In this document: one piece after another, positions 16,733 to 25,839 of the stretch
Numbering within the stretch: the stretch's first letter is position 1
Layout of the letters: every line of letters begins with the position of its first letter
Source of the DNA: Streptomyces rishiriensis
GTDB lineage: Bacteria > Actinomycetota > Actinomycetes > Streptomycetales > Streptomycetaceae
Direction: 5' to 3'
DNA length: 64,000 bases
Assembly (NCBI RefSeq): GCF_003112535.1
Contig: NZ_BEWA01000016.1
Span: 1 to 64,000, forward strand
Position numbers and translations under genes: made by a program
Notes under the pieces: model-generated
Told to the model about the DNA's origin: nothing
The model's input: only the letters and a program-made list of their open reading frames with translations
Database searches by the model: none

Positions 16733-17851
16733 TTGACCGCCATCGACCCCACCGCCCACCTGACCGCGGAGCAGATCGAGGAGCTCGGCCGCGAGCTGGA
16801 CGCGATCCGCGACGAGGTGATCGCCGGCCGCGGCGAGAAGGACGCCGCCTACATCCGCAAGGTCATCTCGGCGCAGCGCAAGCTCGAGCTGGTCAGCAGG
16901 GGCGTGCTGCTGTTCTCGTTCTTCCCGCCCGCGTGGCTGATCGGCACCGCTGGGCTGTCCGTGGCGAAGATCATGGACAACATGGAGATCGGCCACAACA
17001 TCCTGCACGGCCAGTGGGACTGGATGCGGGACCCGAAGATCCACTCCACCACCTGGGACTGGGATCACGTCTCGCCTGCCGAGCAGTGGAAACACTCGCA
17101 CAACGAGCTGCACCACACGTACACCAACGTGATCGGCAAGGACAACGACCTCGGCTACGGCATCATGCGCGTCGACGAGGACCAGAAGTGGCACCCGTTC
17201 CACCTCGGCCAGCCGCTGTGGAACTTCCTCAACGCCTGCTTCTTCGAGTACGGCATCGCAGCGTACGACCTGGAGCTCGGCAAGAACCTGAACAAGCGCC
17301 GCCGCAAGAACCCGGAGTTCCGCGCGCGGGCCAGGGCCGTGGGCCGCAAGATCCGCAAGCAGGTGCTCAAGGACTACGTGATCCACCCGCTGCTGTCGGG
17401 CCCGTCGTTCCTCACCACCCTCGCCGCCACGTTCACCGCGAACCTGGTCCGCAACATCTGGACCCACTCGGTGATCATGTGCGGGCACTTCCCCGAGGGC
17501 GTGCAGGTCTTCGAGCGCCGGTCGATCAGGGGCGAGACGCGCGGTCAGTGGTACCTGCGCCAGATGATGGGCTCGGCGAACATCAGCGGCAGCAAGGCCA
17601 TGCACTTCATGACCGGCAACCTCTCGCACCAGATCGAGCACCACCTGTTCCCGGACCTGCCGAGCAACCGGTACGCCGAGGTCGCGGTGAAGGTGCGCGC
17701 GCTGTTCGAGAAGTACGAGCTGCAGTACGTTACCGGCCCGCTGCCCAAGCAGGTGTTCTCCGCCTGGCACAAGGTCGTCCGGCTCTCGCTGCCGAACAAG
17801 AAGCCCGAGGTCACCACGCCGGACCGCGAGCAGGAGCTCATCGCCGCCTGA
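16733..17851 (+). CDS. Membrane di-iron fatty acid (acyl-CoA) desaturase, DesA3-like
   Basis: The 372-aa protein has three histidine boxes: GHNILHG (HxxxH), HSHNELHH (HxxHH) and QIEHHLFP. Membrane segments flank them (VLLFSFFPPAWLIGTAGLSV and LLSGPSFLTTLAATFTANLV). The TTG at 16733, after TAGGAG, is the natural start; the longer frame overlaps the reductase gene. It introduces a cis double bond, probably delta-9, into acyl chains using the upstream reductase. The operon is likely controlled by the divergent PucR protein. Confidence 0.93.
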   Translation: MTAIDPTAHLTAEQIEELGRELDAIRDEVIAGRGEKDAAYIRKVISAQRKLELVSRGVLLFSFFPPAWLIGTAGLSVAKIMDNMEIGHNILHGQWDWMRDPKIHSTTWDWDHVSPAEQWKHSHNELHHTYTNVIGKDNDLGYGIMRVDEDQKWHPFHLGQPLWNFLNACFFEYGIAAYDLELGKNLNKRRRKNPEFRARARAVGRKIRKQVLKDYVIHPLLSGPSFLTTLAATFTANLVRNIWTHSVIMCGHFPEGVQVFERRSIRGETRGQWYLRQMMGSANISGSKAMHFMTGNLSHQIEHHLFPDLPSNRYAEVAVKVRALFEKYELQYVTGPLPKQVFSAWHKVVRLSLPNKKPEVTTPDREQELIAA

Positions 17852-18106
17852 TTCCGGGGGCGTCAGACGCAGGTCGAACGCTGTCAGAGTCGGCTGGCGG
17901 GGTTCGGAAGACTTCAGCCATGCCATGCCATGCCATAGCGGGACGGGGCCCCTTCCCGAGATGGCATTAGGCCCAGCCGTACGCAGGCCGACCGGTCGGC
18001 CCCAGCGGTCCATGCCGACGCGTGCGGCAAGGTGGGGGGGCGCTCCGGCCGTCGGCCCGGCGTCGGACGAGCGGTCCATGAATCGGCCCCGTACCGTCGG
18101 ACAGGC
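17852..18106. other. Non-coding stretch with a GCCAT tandem repeat
   Basis: At 17917-17936 GCCAT is repeated four times in a row. No gene is visible before the recombinase fragment. Confidence 0.5.
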
Positions 18107-18508
18107 CTAGAGGCGGACGAGAGCAGCCGCGACGCGGACCTCCAGGGGCAACGGGGTGTCACTGAAGCAGCGCAGCAGCTCTTTTCGGTGCTCGTCCTCG
18201 GCCCGGAAGTGGCCCGGGAGTCGGGCGGCTGAGTGCTCGATGACCAGATCGGGCGGGCAGAGGCGTCGTGCAGTGCTCCAGCGGAGGAAGGGGATGGAAC
18301 GGGAGCGCAGGGTTGGCCGGCCGATCGCCCAGGTGTCCGGATGCCGCTGCTGGAGCTGGGAGAGACTCAGGTGCTGGGTGTCGAGCCAGTTCAGGAAGTT
18401 GATGGCGGCGAGGACCGCGGCGAGGACGTTGCCGAATACCCCCTCGCCGCGATCAAGGATCTGGCGGAAGGGGCCGCTGGACCCTGAATCCCCGCACTGC
18501 CACCTCAT
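18107..18508 (-). pseudogene. Fragment of a large tyrosine recombinase/integrase
   Basis: The 133-aa frame contains AAINFLNWLDTQHLSLSQLQ, IPFLRWSTARRLCPPDL and FRAEDEHRKELLRCFSDTPL. This matches the SAM-like/core-binding part of the large integrases common in Streptomyces. It stops abruptly at VAAALVRL, before the catalytic Arg, His and Tyr. The first 25 residues do not look homologous. It is a broken gene. Confidence 0.6.
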
Positions 18509-18790
18509 GCTGCCCGTAGTCGGCGGAGCCTCCTCCAGCAGATCAGCGCGGAGCCGAGGGTGAGGAAGGCTTCATGGATGCCGTCGCGGATCTCCCAGCG
18601 GATCCGCAGGCGGCGGAACCAGGGCAGATGGGTGGCGCGCGCTCCACAACCCAGCATTGGGTGCCGACGCCGGAGCCGTGCTCGGCGCCGCGACGGGCGG
18701 TCAGCGGATTCACGCCGAGATCCAGGTCACGCCCGACCGAAGCCGAGTTCCTGCGGCAGACACTCCCCGGTGATCCCGGTATGCGGCCAC
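18505..18790 (-). mobile_element. IS5-family transposase C-terminal remnant
   Basis: The minus strand encodes VNPLTARRGAEHGSGVGTQC then WVVERA, and after a frame change HLPWFRRLRIRWEIRDGIHE followed by AFLTLGSALICWRRL to a TGA at 18505. This is the typical end of IS5-type DDE transposases (the WVVER...RRLRIRWE pattern). The frameshift near 18630 and the missing N-terminus show it is dead. The region 18790-18955 has no recognisable gene. Confidence 0.7.
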
Positions 18791-18955
18791 GCCCGGTCGG
18801 TGATGCCGGTGGCCTTCACGGTGTTCTGCTCCAGCTGGCGGCGGAGGCGACGAGACCGGAGGAGAGACCCCCGGTGGCGTCGGCCACCTTGAGACTTCGC
18901 GGTTCGTCAGTGCATACGACTCCCCCAGCGGGACGGCGTCGCGTGCTGATCCTGG

Positions 18956-19351
18956 TCAGGCAGAGGCGAAAGCCTCCTCGGGGACGTCGTCGAGGACGAA
19001 TCCGTTGTCGAGCCGGACGCGCACCGTGACGCGGAGCATGCGCCGCTGATAGGCGGCCCACTGCTCTTCCAAAGCCCTCACCTGCTCCTCCAGTTGCCTT
19101 CTGCTCCCCGGCGGCATCTGATGGCCGAAGTCGTCGAGGAGCGACTTGAGGCGCAGGTACTCGCGGACCTCGTGGCTCTGCTGCCGGTGATGCTCGTCCA
19201 CCCGCTCGACAGTGCCTTCGACGCCTGCCGCCAGGGCCACCGAGGCGACGAAGGCACCCGTTTCCTCCGGGGGCTCCTCGGCCGGGATCACCGACCCGGC
19301 CAACCGGAGGTCCGCCGCCAGCCGCACCCGTTGGCCCACGTTCAGCATCAT
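18956..19351 (-). CDS. Conserved actinobacterial protein of unknown function
   Basis: The 131-aa cytoplasmic protein has an N-terminal beta-rich part (MLNVGQRVRLAADLRLAGSV and VEGTVERVD, reminiscent of small SH3-like barrels), a charged coiled-coil middle (VREYLRLKSLLDDFG and RRQLEEQVRALEEQW) and a beta C-terminus (LRVTVRVRLDNGFVLDDVP). I do not recognise a named family. Codon use and composition look genuine. It has no obvious partner. Confidence 0.65.
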   Translation of the reverse strand: MMLNVGQRVRLAADLRLAGSVIPAEEPPEETGAFVASVALAAGVEGTVERVDEHHRQQSHEVREYLRLKSLLDDFGHQMPPGSRRQLEEQVRALEEQWAAYQRRMLRVTVRVRLDNGFVLDDVPEEAFASA

Positions 19352-19634
19352 CGGTCCTTCGCATTCCTCGTCAGTGCGAGCCGGTAGGCGGGGTCCTGTC
19401 AGGCGTGCGTACCGGCGAGGACAGGATCATCCCACCCCGGCCTCCGGTCCCGCACGGTCGAAGCTCCTCGTCGACCGTTGCCCGCACACCCTGCGACGGG
19501 CAGACAGAAGCCGAGCCGGTCTGCCGAACCCGGCGAGTGCGGCCCGGGGCCCGCCGAAGGAGGCCGGTCGGCGCAGGTGTCCGTGCGCCGGGCCATCGGG
19601 CCACCGGACCGCGAGATCCCCTGGAGCCATTACT
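19352..19634. other. Intergenic region before the MDR-MarR operon
   Basis: I see no gene here; frames are arginine-rich shadows. It ends at the MarR-type inverted repeat. Confidence 0.5.
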
Positions 19635-19676
19635 TGGCTAGCCACATATTCGGTGATACTTTTATGTGGCTAGCCA
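19635..19676. promoter_or_regulatory. Perfect 14-bp inverted repeat built from two TGGCTAGCCA palindromes (MarR-type operator)
   Basis: TGGCTAGCCACATA (19635-19648) and TATGTGGCTAGCCA (19663-19676) are exact reverse complements around a 14-bp AT-rich spacer. Each arm also contains the perfect palindrome TGGCTAGCCA. The repeat ends 43 bp before the oxidoreductase start and probably lies over its promoter. The MarR gene two genes on is the likely binder. Confidence 0.7.
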
Positions 19677-19719
19677 CAGAAGTGGTCGGCGCAGCATTCT
19701 TCCTGAGGAGACCATCGTG

Positions 19720-20634
19720 ATGAAGGCCATCGTTTTCGACACGTTCGGCGGTACCGAGGTTCTGCACGAGGCGGAGATCGACGTTCCTCAGCCCGGCTTC
19801 GGCCAGGTCCGTGTGCGTGTACAGGCTGTCGGCGTCAATCCGGTGGACGGCAAGATCCGCTCCGGTGTCATGGAGGCCGTCTTCCCCACCACGCTGCCCG
19901 CCGTCCCCGGCGGGGAGATCGCCGGCGTGGTCGACGCCGTCGGCGAGGGCGTCGACCACCTGAAGACGGGGGACGAGGTCCTGGGCTGGTCGGACACCGG
20001 CTCCTACGCCCAGTACGCTCTGGCATCCGCGGCCGTCCTCGCGCCGAAGCCGGCCGGCCTGGACTGGACCCACGCCGCCGCTCTGCCCGTGGCGAGTGAT
20101 GGCGCCGAACGCGTGCTGGACCTGCTCGGCGTCACCTCGGGTGAGACGCTGCTGATCCATGGAGCGTCCGGCGCGCTCGGCACCATCGCCGTCCAGCTCG
20201 CCGTCGCACGCGGGGCCCGCGTCATCGGCACGGCCGGAGCCGCCAACCAGGAGTACGTCACCTCGCTCGGCGCGACCGCGCTGGTCTACGGGGACAACCT
20301 GGTCCAGCGGGTCCGCGAGCTCGCCCCCCAAGGGGTGGACGCCGTCTTCGACGCCGCGGGCAAGGGTGCACTGGAGGACTCCATCACCCTGCGCGGCGGC
20401 ACCGACCGGATCGTCACCACCGCCGACTTCCGCGCCCGCGAGCTCGGCGTCGTCTTCGCCGAGGGCCCGCAGCGCCGCTCCGCCGCGCGGCTGACCGAAC
20501 TGGCCCGACAGGTCGCCGACGGCACACTGGTGACCACGATCAGCGCCACCTACCCGCTGACTGAAGCCGCCAAGGCACAGCAAGCCAGCGATGCCGGCCA
20601 CAACCGCGGCAAGATCGTCCTCACCGTCGACTGA
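19720..20634 (+). CDS. NADP-dependent MDR oxidoreductase (quinone oxidoreductase-like)
   Basis: The 304-aa protein has the MDR N-terminus MKAIVFDTFGGTEVLHEAEI, VNPVDGKIRSG and the nucleotide motif GASGALGTIAVQLAVARGAR. It lacks zinc-site cysteines. The ATG at 19720 is nine bases after TGAGGAG, with a GTG directly before it as an alternative. It forms an operon with a MarR regulator (37-bp gap), a common detoxification layout in which MarR releases DNA on binding an electrophile or quinone. It is a paralogue of the enzyme at 8468. Confidence 0.88.
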   Translation: MKAIVFDTFGGTEVLHEAEIDVPQPGFGQVRVRVQAVGVNPVDGKIRSGVMEAVFPTTLPAVPGGEIAGVVDAVGEGVDHLKTGDEVLGWSDTGSYAQYALASAAVLAPKPAGLDWTHAAALPVASDGAERVLDLLGVTSGETLLIHGASGALGTIAVQLAVARGARVIGTAGAANQEYVTSLGATALVYGDNLVQRVRELAPQGVDAVFDAAGKGALEDSITLRGGTDRIVTTADFRARELGVVFAEGPQRRSAARLTELARQVADGTLVTTISATYPLTEAAKAQQASDAGHNRGKIVLTVD

Positions 20635-20671
20635 CCGGTCGCCTTCAACTCTTCAGGCCAGGGAGTAAATA

Positions 20672-21151
20672 ATGTCCGACATCACCGCTTCGGAACTGCC
20701 CCACGCGGCGCGCGACGGGCGTCTGAGCTATGCCGTCTTCCAACTCGCCCGCGCCCACCGCGGCCACGCCGCCGCCATGTTGCGCGCCCTGAACCTGCAC
20801 CCGGGACAGGAACTGCTGCTGATGCAGCTCTTCGACCGCGACGGCCAGACACAGGGAGAACTGCTGGAGCGTGCGGGCCTCGACCACTCCACCGTCTCCA
20901 AATCACTGCGCCGCATGCAGGAAGCCGGACTGCTCACCCGGGAGCCCGCCCCCCACGACCGGCGGGTCATGGTGGTCAGCCTCACCGACGCCGGCCGCGC
21001 CCTGCAGGAACCCATCGCCGACATGTGGCGGACCCTGGAACAGATTTCCGTGCGCGATCTGACCCCCGACCAGGTCGACATGTTCACCATGTGTGCGCAC
21101 ACCATCGAGAAATCCGTCAGGGGCCACGGCCGGCAGACACCCGCCGGGTAG
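20672..21151 (+). CDS. MarR-family transcriptional regulator
   Basis: The 159-aa protein has the winged helix of MarR proteins: QGELLERAGLDHSTVSKSL (helix-turn-helix), RRMQEAGLLTREPAPHDRRV (wing with the DxRR pattern) and VVSLTDAGRALQ. It is the second gene of the oxidoreductase operon. The perfect inverted repeat at 19635-19676 is its probable operator, so the operon would be autoregulated. Confidence 0.92.
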   Translation: MSDITASELPHAARDGRLSYAVFQLARAHRGHAAAMLRALNLHPGQELLLMQLFDRDGQTQGELLERAGLDHSTVSKSLRRMQEAGLLTREPAPHDRRVMVVSLTDAGRALQEPIADMWRTLEQISVRDLTPDQVDMFTMCAHTIEKSVRGHGRQTPAG

Positions 21152-21307
21152 TCAGGAGCCGTCCCCGCTGATCGCCGCAGGACGGACTCGCGCACAGCCG
21201 ACGGTGGCACGACCGTCGCAGCGCGAGTCCTCGCCGGGGCCGTCCGGCCCCACCTGTTCCGCCTGCCCTACCTGTTCTGGCTGTTCCGCCTCGCTCAGGA
21301 GACCGGC

Positions 21308-21502
21308 TCAGGAAACCGGCTCAGGAACTTCTCCAGGCCTGACCGGCACAATCTCGACGCGGGTACAGCCCACGGCTTTCAGTTCGGTGCGGCGGTGCTT
21401 CGCGGACCGCTTGTCGTACCTGCCGGCGGACGCCTGTGGGGTGCCGTCCGGGTCGGTCCACAGGAGGCCGTAGTTCTGCATCACGCTCGTCATGGGGACC
21501 AT
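21308..21502 (-). CDS. Small conserved protein of unknown function
   Basis: The 64-aa protein contains SVMQNYGLLWTDPDGTPQAS and RTELKAVGCTRVEIVPVRPG. It is small, soluble and looks conserved in streptomycetes, but I cannot name a domain. The start at 21502 is chosen because GGGAGG lies seven bases upstream; a longer frame reaches 21610 but its extra part is low-quality. Confidence 0.6.
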   Translation of the reverse strand: MVPMTSVMQNYGLLWTDPDGTPQASAGRYDKRSAKHRRTELKAVGCTRVEIVPVRPGEVPEPVS

Positions 21503-21713
21503 CACTTCCCCTCCCCCGACGCCCGTAAGCACGCCGCGAGTCGGCCGTGAACGATCCCACGCATCGGCATCGGCATCTTCGTGTTTCTTCAGCGTCATGA
21601 CGGTGTGCATCGCGCTGCCGGCCGCGCTGATCCCGACGGTGAAGGGCCCTGACGTGAGGCCCGGGGGGCATCGGGTCGGCCGGAATCCTCGGTCGGCCCG
21701 GGGCCCTGTTGTG

Positions 21714-21980
21714 TCAGGTCACGGCCGAACCCTCGTCCAGCGCCGCGACGCTTGCCGTGCCAGCAGTGGCAAAACGCTCGTGACCGGTCTGCCACGCGCC
21801 GACGCGTGCGAGGGTGAGCACGGCGGTCACGGCCAGGACGACGACGGCTCCCGAGAGCAGGAAGGCGTTCTCGACTCCGGCGAGGGTGATGGCGGGGAAG
21901 TACGAGCGCACCGCATAGGAGAACGCCTCGATCTCCCGCTTCAGCGGCAGGACAGCCTGCGCACCGCACGCACCCAGCCG
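21714..21980 (-). pseudogene. C-terminal remnant of a membrane protein
   Basis: The minus frame reads VRSYFPAITLAGVENAF, then one hydrophobic helix LLSGAVVVLAVTAVLTLARV, then a hydrophilic tail ending EGSAVT. The upstream part turns into noise with no start, so this is probably the last helix of a decayed transporter. The rest of 21503-22172 shows no other gene. Confidence 0.4.
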
Positions 21981-22172
21981 TGCTCGACGGGGTGGTGCTC
22001 GGCCTCGAGCGCCGAGCTGGACACCTTGTGCAGCCAGAACCCATAGGCGACCGACTCCATCTGTTCCTACGACAGCGACGCACATACCGGATTCGCCCCC
22101 GGCCCCGCACCCGCACCGCCACTCCGCCCGCGGGCGGCGCCTGCAGCGGGCCGTCGAGGGCAAAATGCCTTC

Positions 22173-22559
22173 ATGAGCCAACAACCAGATGAGGTGCGCG
22201 AAGCCATCGAAGGCGAGCTGCGTCTCATGGACCCAAGCGTTCGCAGGTCACGCTCGCTTGCCCTTCAGCTACTGGACCCGGACTTCATCGAGGTCGGCGC
22301 TTCGGGGCGACGGTGGACGTATGACGAGATGCTCGCCGCGCTGCCCGAGATGGATGGTGCGGCAGAGAGCGGCCCGCGCTACGAGGCCTCCAAGTTCACC
22401 GGTGTCCTCCTGGCCCCCGGGCTGGTGCACCTCACCTACGAAACCACGCTGGATGGAAGCCGGGCACGGCGCAGTTCGCTCTGGCGCAAGCAGGGCGCCG
22501 ACGCGACCTGGCAGATGTACTACCACCAGGCCACGCCCCTCCCGCCTGCCGGCGTGTAA
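22173..22559 (+). CDS. DUF4440 / NTF2-like protein
   Basis: The 128-aa protein fits the small cone-shaped NTF2-like fold: an N-terminal helix pair (EVREAIEGELRLMDPSVRRS), LLDPDFIEVGASGRRWTYDE, and strands VLLAPGLVHLTYETTLDG and RRSSLWRKQGADATWQMYYH. DUF4440 proteins are mostly of unknown function; some bind small ligands. It has its own ATG 27 bases after the nearest upstream element and no clear operon partner. Confidence 0.8.
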   Translation: MSQQPDEVREAIEGELRLMDPSVRRSRSLALQLLDPDFIEVGASGRRWTYDEMLAALPEMDGAAESGPRYEASKFTGVLLAPGLVHLTYETTLDGSRARRSSLWRKQGADATWQMYYHQATPLPPAGV

Positions 22560-22928
22560 CTGCAAGTCTCGGACGGCGATCGGACGGCGATCGTTCGTTC
22601 CCAGTGCTGAACAGCACAGTCGGAGGACTGGGACCTGTGACGATCCGGATTGGCGGCCGCTCTCTCAGCGCTGCGGCCGCCACCCGGCACTGCCCTCGTC
22701 CGGAGAACCCTCGACCTCACCGAACCTGCGCACCCAACGGGTGAAACCCGGCGTTCTCACCAGCCGTACTGTTGGTGTCGATGTCCGATGATCCCTCGGT
22801 CGTCGAGGGGCGTGCGGTCGGGGGCGGCCGGATCATCCTGCCGCTGAGTGCCTGGAGCGCGACAAGTCAACCGCCTGACTGCGCCGGACCCGCCGTCACC
22901 CCAAGTCCCCCAGAGAAAGGCTCCCACA
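22560..22928. other. Intergenic region with a short direct repeat
   Basis: At 22567-22590 GGACGGCGATC occurs twice in tandem. I see no gene. The promoter of the next gene must be here. Confidence 0.45.
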
Positions 22929-23720
22929 ATGAACTCGTCGGATCACGTCACATATGGACCCGCTCCGGTCGACCACCGCGCCGCGGTCGCGGCGGAGACC
23001 GCCCGGTTCGTCGCCGGCCTCAAGGACGCCGACCTGACGACCGCCGTGCCGAGCTGCCCCGGTTGGACACTGGCGGACCTGGTCAAGCACACCGGGAGCG
23101 TCCAGCGTTGGTTCTCGGGGCTTCTGCACGCGCGCGTCCAGGAGCCGCCGCGCACGCGGGACGTGGACCTGCGGCTCCCGGAGCGGCAGGAGGATTACCC
23201 CGACTGGCTGGCCGACAGTGCGACCGTGGCCGCGCAGGCCTTCGCGGCAACCGACCCGGACCTGCCCATGTGGGCATGGGGCGTCGATCAGCACGCCCGC
23301 TTCTGGGCACGCCGGATGCTGTTCGAGACCCTGTTGCATCGGGTCGACGCCGAACTGGCCCTGGGCCGCCCGGCCACCGTCGACCGGCCGCTGGCGGTCG
23401 ACGGGATCGACGAGTTCCTCGTCAATCTCCCGTTCGCCACTCCCTTCGCGCCCAACGTCGCCAAACTGCGCGGCCCCGACCAGACCATCCGTTTCAACGC
23501 GACCGACGGTGAGGGATCCTGGTTCGTCCGCCTGCGGTCCGACGGCTTCGGGCTCGACGCGAACGCCGGTGATGCCGAAGCCGCCGACGCGACCGTTCAT
23601 GGAACCGCGGCCGATCTGTTGCTGCTCGTCTACGGCCGATTGCACCACAGTGCGGCGGTCTTCACACAGGACGGCGACAAGGACCTGCTGACTCGCTGGT
23701 TCGCCAACTCCGCGTTCTAG
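22929..23720 (+). CDS. Maleylpyruvate isomerase family / mycothiol-dependent (MDMPI, DinB-like) protein
   Basis: The 263-aa protein has the MDMPI N-terminal four-helix bundle (DHRAAVAAETARFVAGLKDA, CPGWTLADLVKHTGSVQRWF) with the metal-binding pattern of an early His and a later ETLLHRVDAE. An MDMPI C-terminal region follows (FNATDGEGSWFVRL, GTAADLLLLVYGRL). This is a common actinobacterial family of putative mycothiol transferases. The ATG at 22929 follows AGAAAGG. The substrate is unknown. Confidence 0.85.
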   Translation: MNSSDHVTYGPAPVDHRAAVAAETARFVAGLKDADLTTAVPSCPGWTLADLVKHTGSVQRWFSGLLHARVQEPPRTRDVDLRLPERQEDYPDWLADSATVAAQAFAATDPDLPMWAWGVDQHARFWARRMLFETLLHRVDAELALGRPATVDRPLAVDGIDEFLVNLPFATPFAPNVAKLRGPDQTIRFNATDGEGSWFVRLRSDGFGLDANAGDAEAADATVHGTAADLLLLVYGRLHHSAAVFTQDGDKDLLTRWFANSAF

Positions 23721-23881
23721 AGCTGGGTGACGTCCGGTCGATCGGCTGCTTGCTGGGCAGTAGTCGCCGGAGCCGCTCTCCGGTAACGTACCGACTGGAC
23801 GGTACAGTCGACGCGTCCGATGCACCGTCGTGTGCTCGATGAACACCACCGTTTCATCCGCCACAGGACGGAGAGCCGCTG

Positions 23882-24769
23882 ATGACGCATGACACGGACC
23901 GCGACAACCTCGCCCTCGCGCGCGAGACCTGGAGAACTCTCGAGCCCTACCACGGGGCCGTCTACTTCTCGCCCGAAGCCGCCGCCCAGTACGACGAGTT
24001 GGGCGTGGACGCCAGGACGGGGTACTTCGCGTCCCGCTCGGCCGCGCTCGGCGCGGCTTCGGCGGACCTGGTGATCGCCACGTTCTACAACTTCAATCCG
24101 CAACTGGTGCGCCGGGCCATACCCGCGGCGTGGGATGTCGCCACGCCGCAGCGGTTCGCCGCTGCCCGGCTCACAGGGATCGATGCCACGCTCCGCCGCA
24201 TCCTCGGCGCGGAGGTGTCCTCACCGGAGATGGCGCGTGCGGCGGAACTCGCCCGAGCCGCGGCTGAAGTGACGGTGGGTCACCCGCAGGGCCGCCCCCT
24301 GTTCGCCGCGCACGCCGCACTGCCGTGGCCGAGCGCACCCCACCTCGTGCTCTGGCATGCGCAGACTCTCCTGAGGGAGTTTCGTGGCGACGGTCACGTG
24401 GGGGCACTGCTGACCGCCGGACTGAGCGGGATCGAGTCTCTCGTCACGCATGCCGCCGCGGGCGACGTCGACGCAGAGGTGCTGCGCGGTTCGCGGGCAT
24501 GGACGCCGCATCAGTGGGGCGAGGCGGCGCAGAACCTGCGTGAGCGTGGGTGGCTCGACGACGGGCCGCACTTGGCGCTGTCCGAGGACGGTGCGCGGCG
24601 CAGGGCGGAGATCGAGCACACCACCGACAGACTGGCCGCCCTCCCCTACCTCACGCTCGGCCCTACATGCTGCGCCGAACTGAGCTCATTGGTCAGGCCG
24701 TTCAGCCTTGCGGTGGCCAAGGAGCTCCTACCGTGGGCAGTCGGCCGCCTGAGCGCGGAAAGCGCTTAG
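23882..24769 (+). CDS. SCO6745-family protein
   Basis: The 295-aa protein starts LARETWRTLEPYHGAVYFSP and contains YFASRSAALGAASADLVIAT, FYNFNPQLVRRAIPAAWDVA, LPWPSAPHLVLWHAQTLLRE and a C-terminal winged-helix-like part (LRERGWLDDGPHLALSEDGA). This is the helical SCO6745/SalK family of actinobacteria, sometimes found with secondary-metabolite genes. Its biochemistry is not established. It lies just upstream of a decayed NmrA-like gene. Confidence 0.85.
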   Translation: MTHDTDRDNLALARETWRTLEPYHGAVYFSPEAAAQYDELGVDARTGYFASRSAALGAASADLVIATFYNFNPQLVRRAIPAAWDVATPQRFAAARLTGIDATLRRILGAEVSSPEMARAAELARAAAEVTVGHPQGRPLFAAHAALPWPSAPHLVLWHAQTLLREFRGDGHVGALLTAGLSGIESLVTHAAAGDVDAEVLRGSRAWTPHQWGEAAQNLRERGWLDDGPHLALSEDGARRRAEIEHTTDRLAALPYLTLGPTCCAELSSLVRPFSLAVAKELLPWAVGRLSAESA

Positions 24770-24775
24770 CTTGTC

Positions 24776-25486
24776 GTGCAACGTCCGGTGCCGAACAGGG
24801 CTCGAACTTGTCCGGCGCTTTCCCAGTTGTTCGCTGCGGATCTGACCGACCCGAAGAGTCTCTTGCCCGCATTCGACGGAGTCGGACAGGTGTTTCTGTA
24901 CGCCCACCACGAGGGCGTGCACGGTGTGATCGCAGCTGCCCGCACCGCTGGTGTTGAGCGGATCGTTTTGATGTCGTCCGGCAGCGTGATCCACCCCTCG
25001 TCACGCGGGAACGCGATAACCGAAGAGCACCGGGAGGTGGAGGAGGCGTTTCGGGCGGCATCGGATCTGATGGTGGTGCCGATCCGGCCCCTGGTGCTCG
25101 CGACGAACGCGCTCGGTTGGGCATCTCCGATCAAGACTTCGGGAACGCGACATCGCTGCGGTTGCCGTCGCAGCGCTGCTCGGCAACGACGACGCCACCG
25201 GTCTCCTGACCGCCCGGCACGAATCTCCCAGCGCGACCAGGCCCACGCCATCGCCGATGCCACCGGCCGGGACATAGCGGTCGACGGGCTCACGCGCGAG
25301 GCTGCTCTGGCGCGGTTCGCTCGGTTCATGCAACCGGTCGAGGCGGAAGCCGTCTTGCAGTTTCTCGATGACGCCGCTGCAGGGAATTCGCCCGCGACGG
25401 ACACCCTCGAAGGGATCCTGGGCCGCCCGGCTTCGGGGTTCGATGTGTGGGCTGCGGACCACGCTGCGGACTTCTCCGTCAGCTGA
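24776..25486 (+). pseudogene. Decayed NAD(P)-binding (NmrA/SDR-like) reductase
   Basis: One frame encodes FAADLTDPKSLLPAFDGVGQ, GVERIVLMSSGSVIHPSS and a good C-terminus (REAALARFARFMQPVEAEAV, ILGRPASGFDVWAADHAADF). The N-terminal GxxGxxG nucleotide loop is missing. From about 25125 to 25235 the coding sense moves to another frame (RERDIAAVAVAALLG, ATGLLTARHESPS) and then returns. Two small indels and a lost N-terminus show it is a pseudogene. Confidence 0.7.
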
Positions 25487-25580
25487 GCCGACGCGACGCC
25501 GAGAAAGGCAACATGCCGAAGGCGCAACGGGGACATTTGCCCTGACGTCGCCCACATCCTGACAGTGGCGGAATCCTGGC

Positions 25581-25726
25581 GTGCGGTCGGCCGGACATCC
25601 GGCCGACCGCACGCTTGTGCCGCCGTGGACCGCAGCGACCGCCCGAACACGGTGAGGCGGACCGAGGTCTGCCTGGGCCCGACTTCGAACACCCGGGCTT
25701 CGGTCGAAGGCTCCTCGAAGCCCGGG
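25581..25726. terminator. Two strong hairpins between convergent genes
   Basis: At 25581-25612 GTGCGGTCGGCCGG pairs perfectly with its 14-bp complement around ACAT. At 25692-25726 CCCGGGCTTCG pairs with CGAAGCCCGGG. They sit between a plus-strand pseudogene and a minus-strand gene and can terminate both directions. Confidence 0.65.
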
Positions 25727-25839
25727 CGACGGCCGGCGAACCGGGGCACGGTGGATCCCGCGGAGCTGCTGCATGAAGTGGGTCGTCATCCGTTCATCCG
25801 ATGACGTCATGCGAGCGGTGCGTCCGGGCAGCGATCCGG

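Noticed and set aside
10485..18790. An intact integrative element or prophage
   Set aside because: Only fragments of recombinases and no structural, replication or transfer genes are seen.
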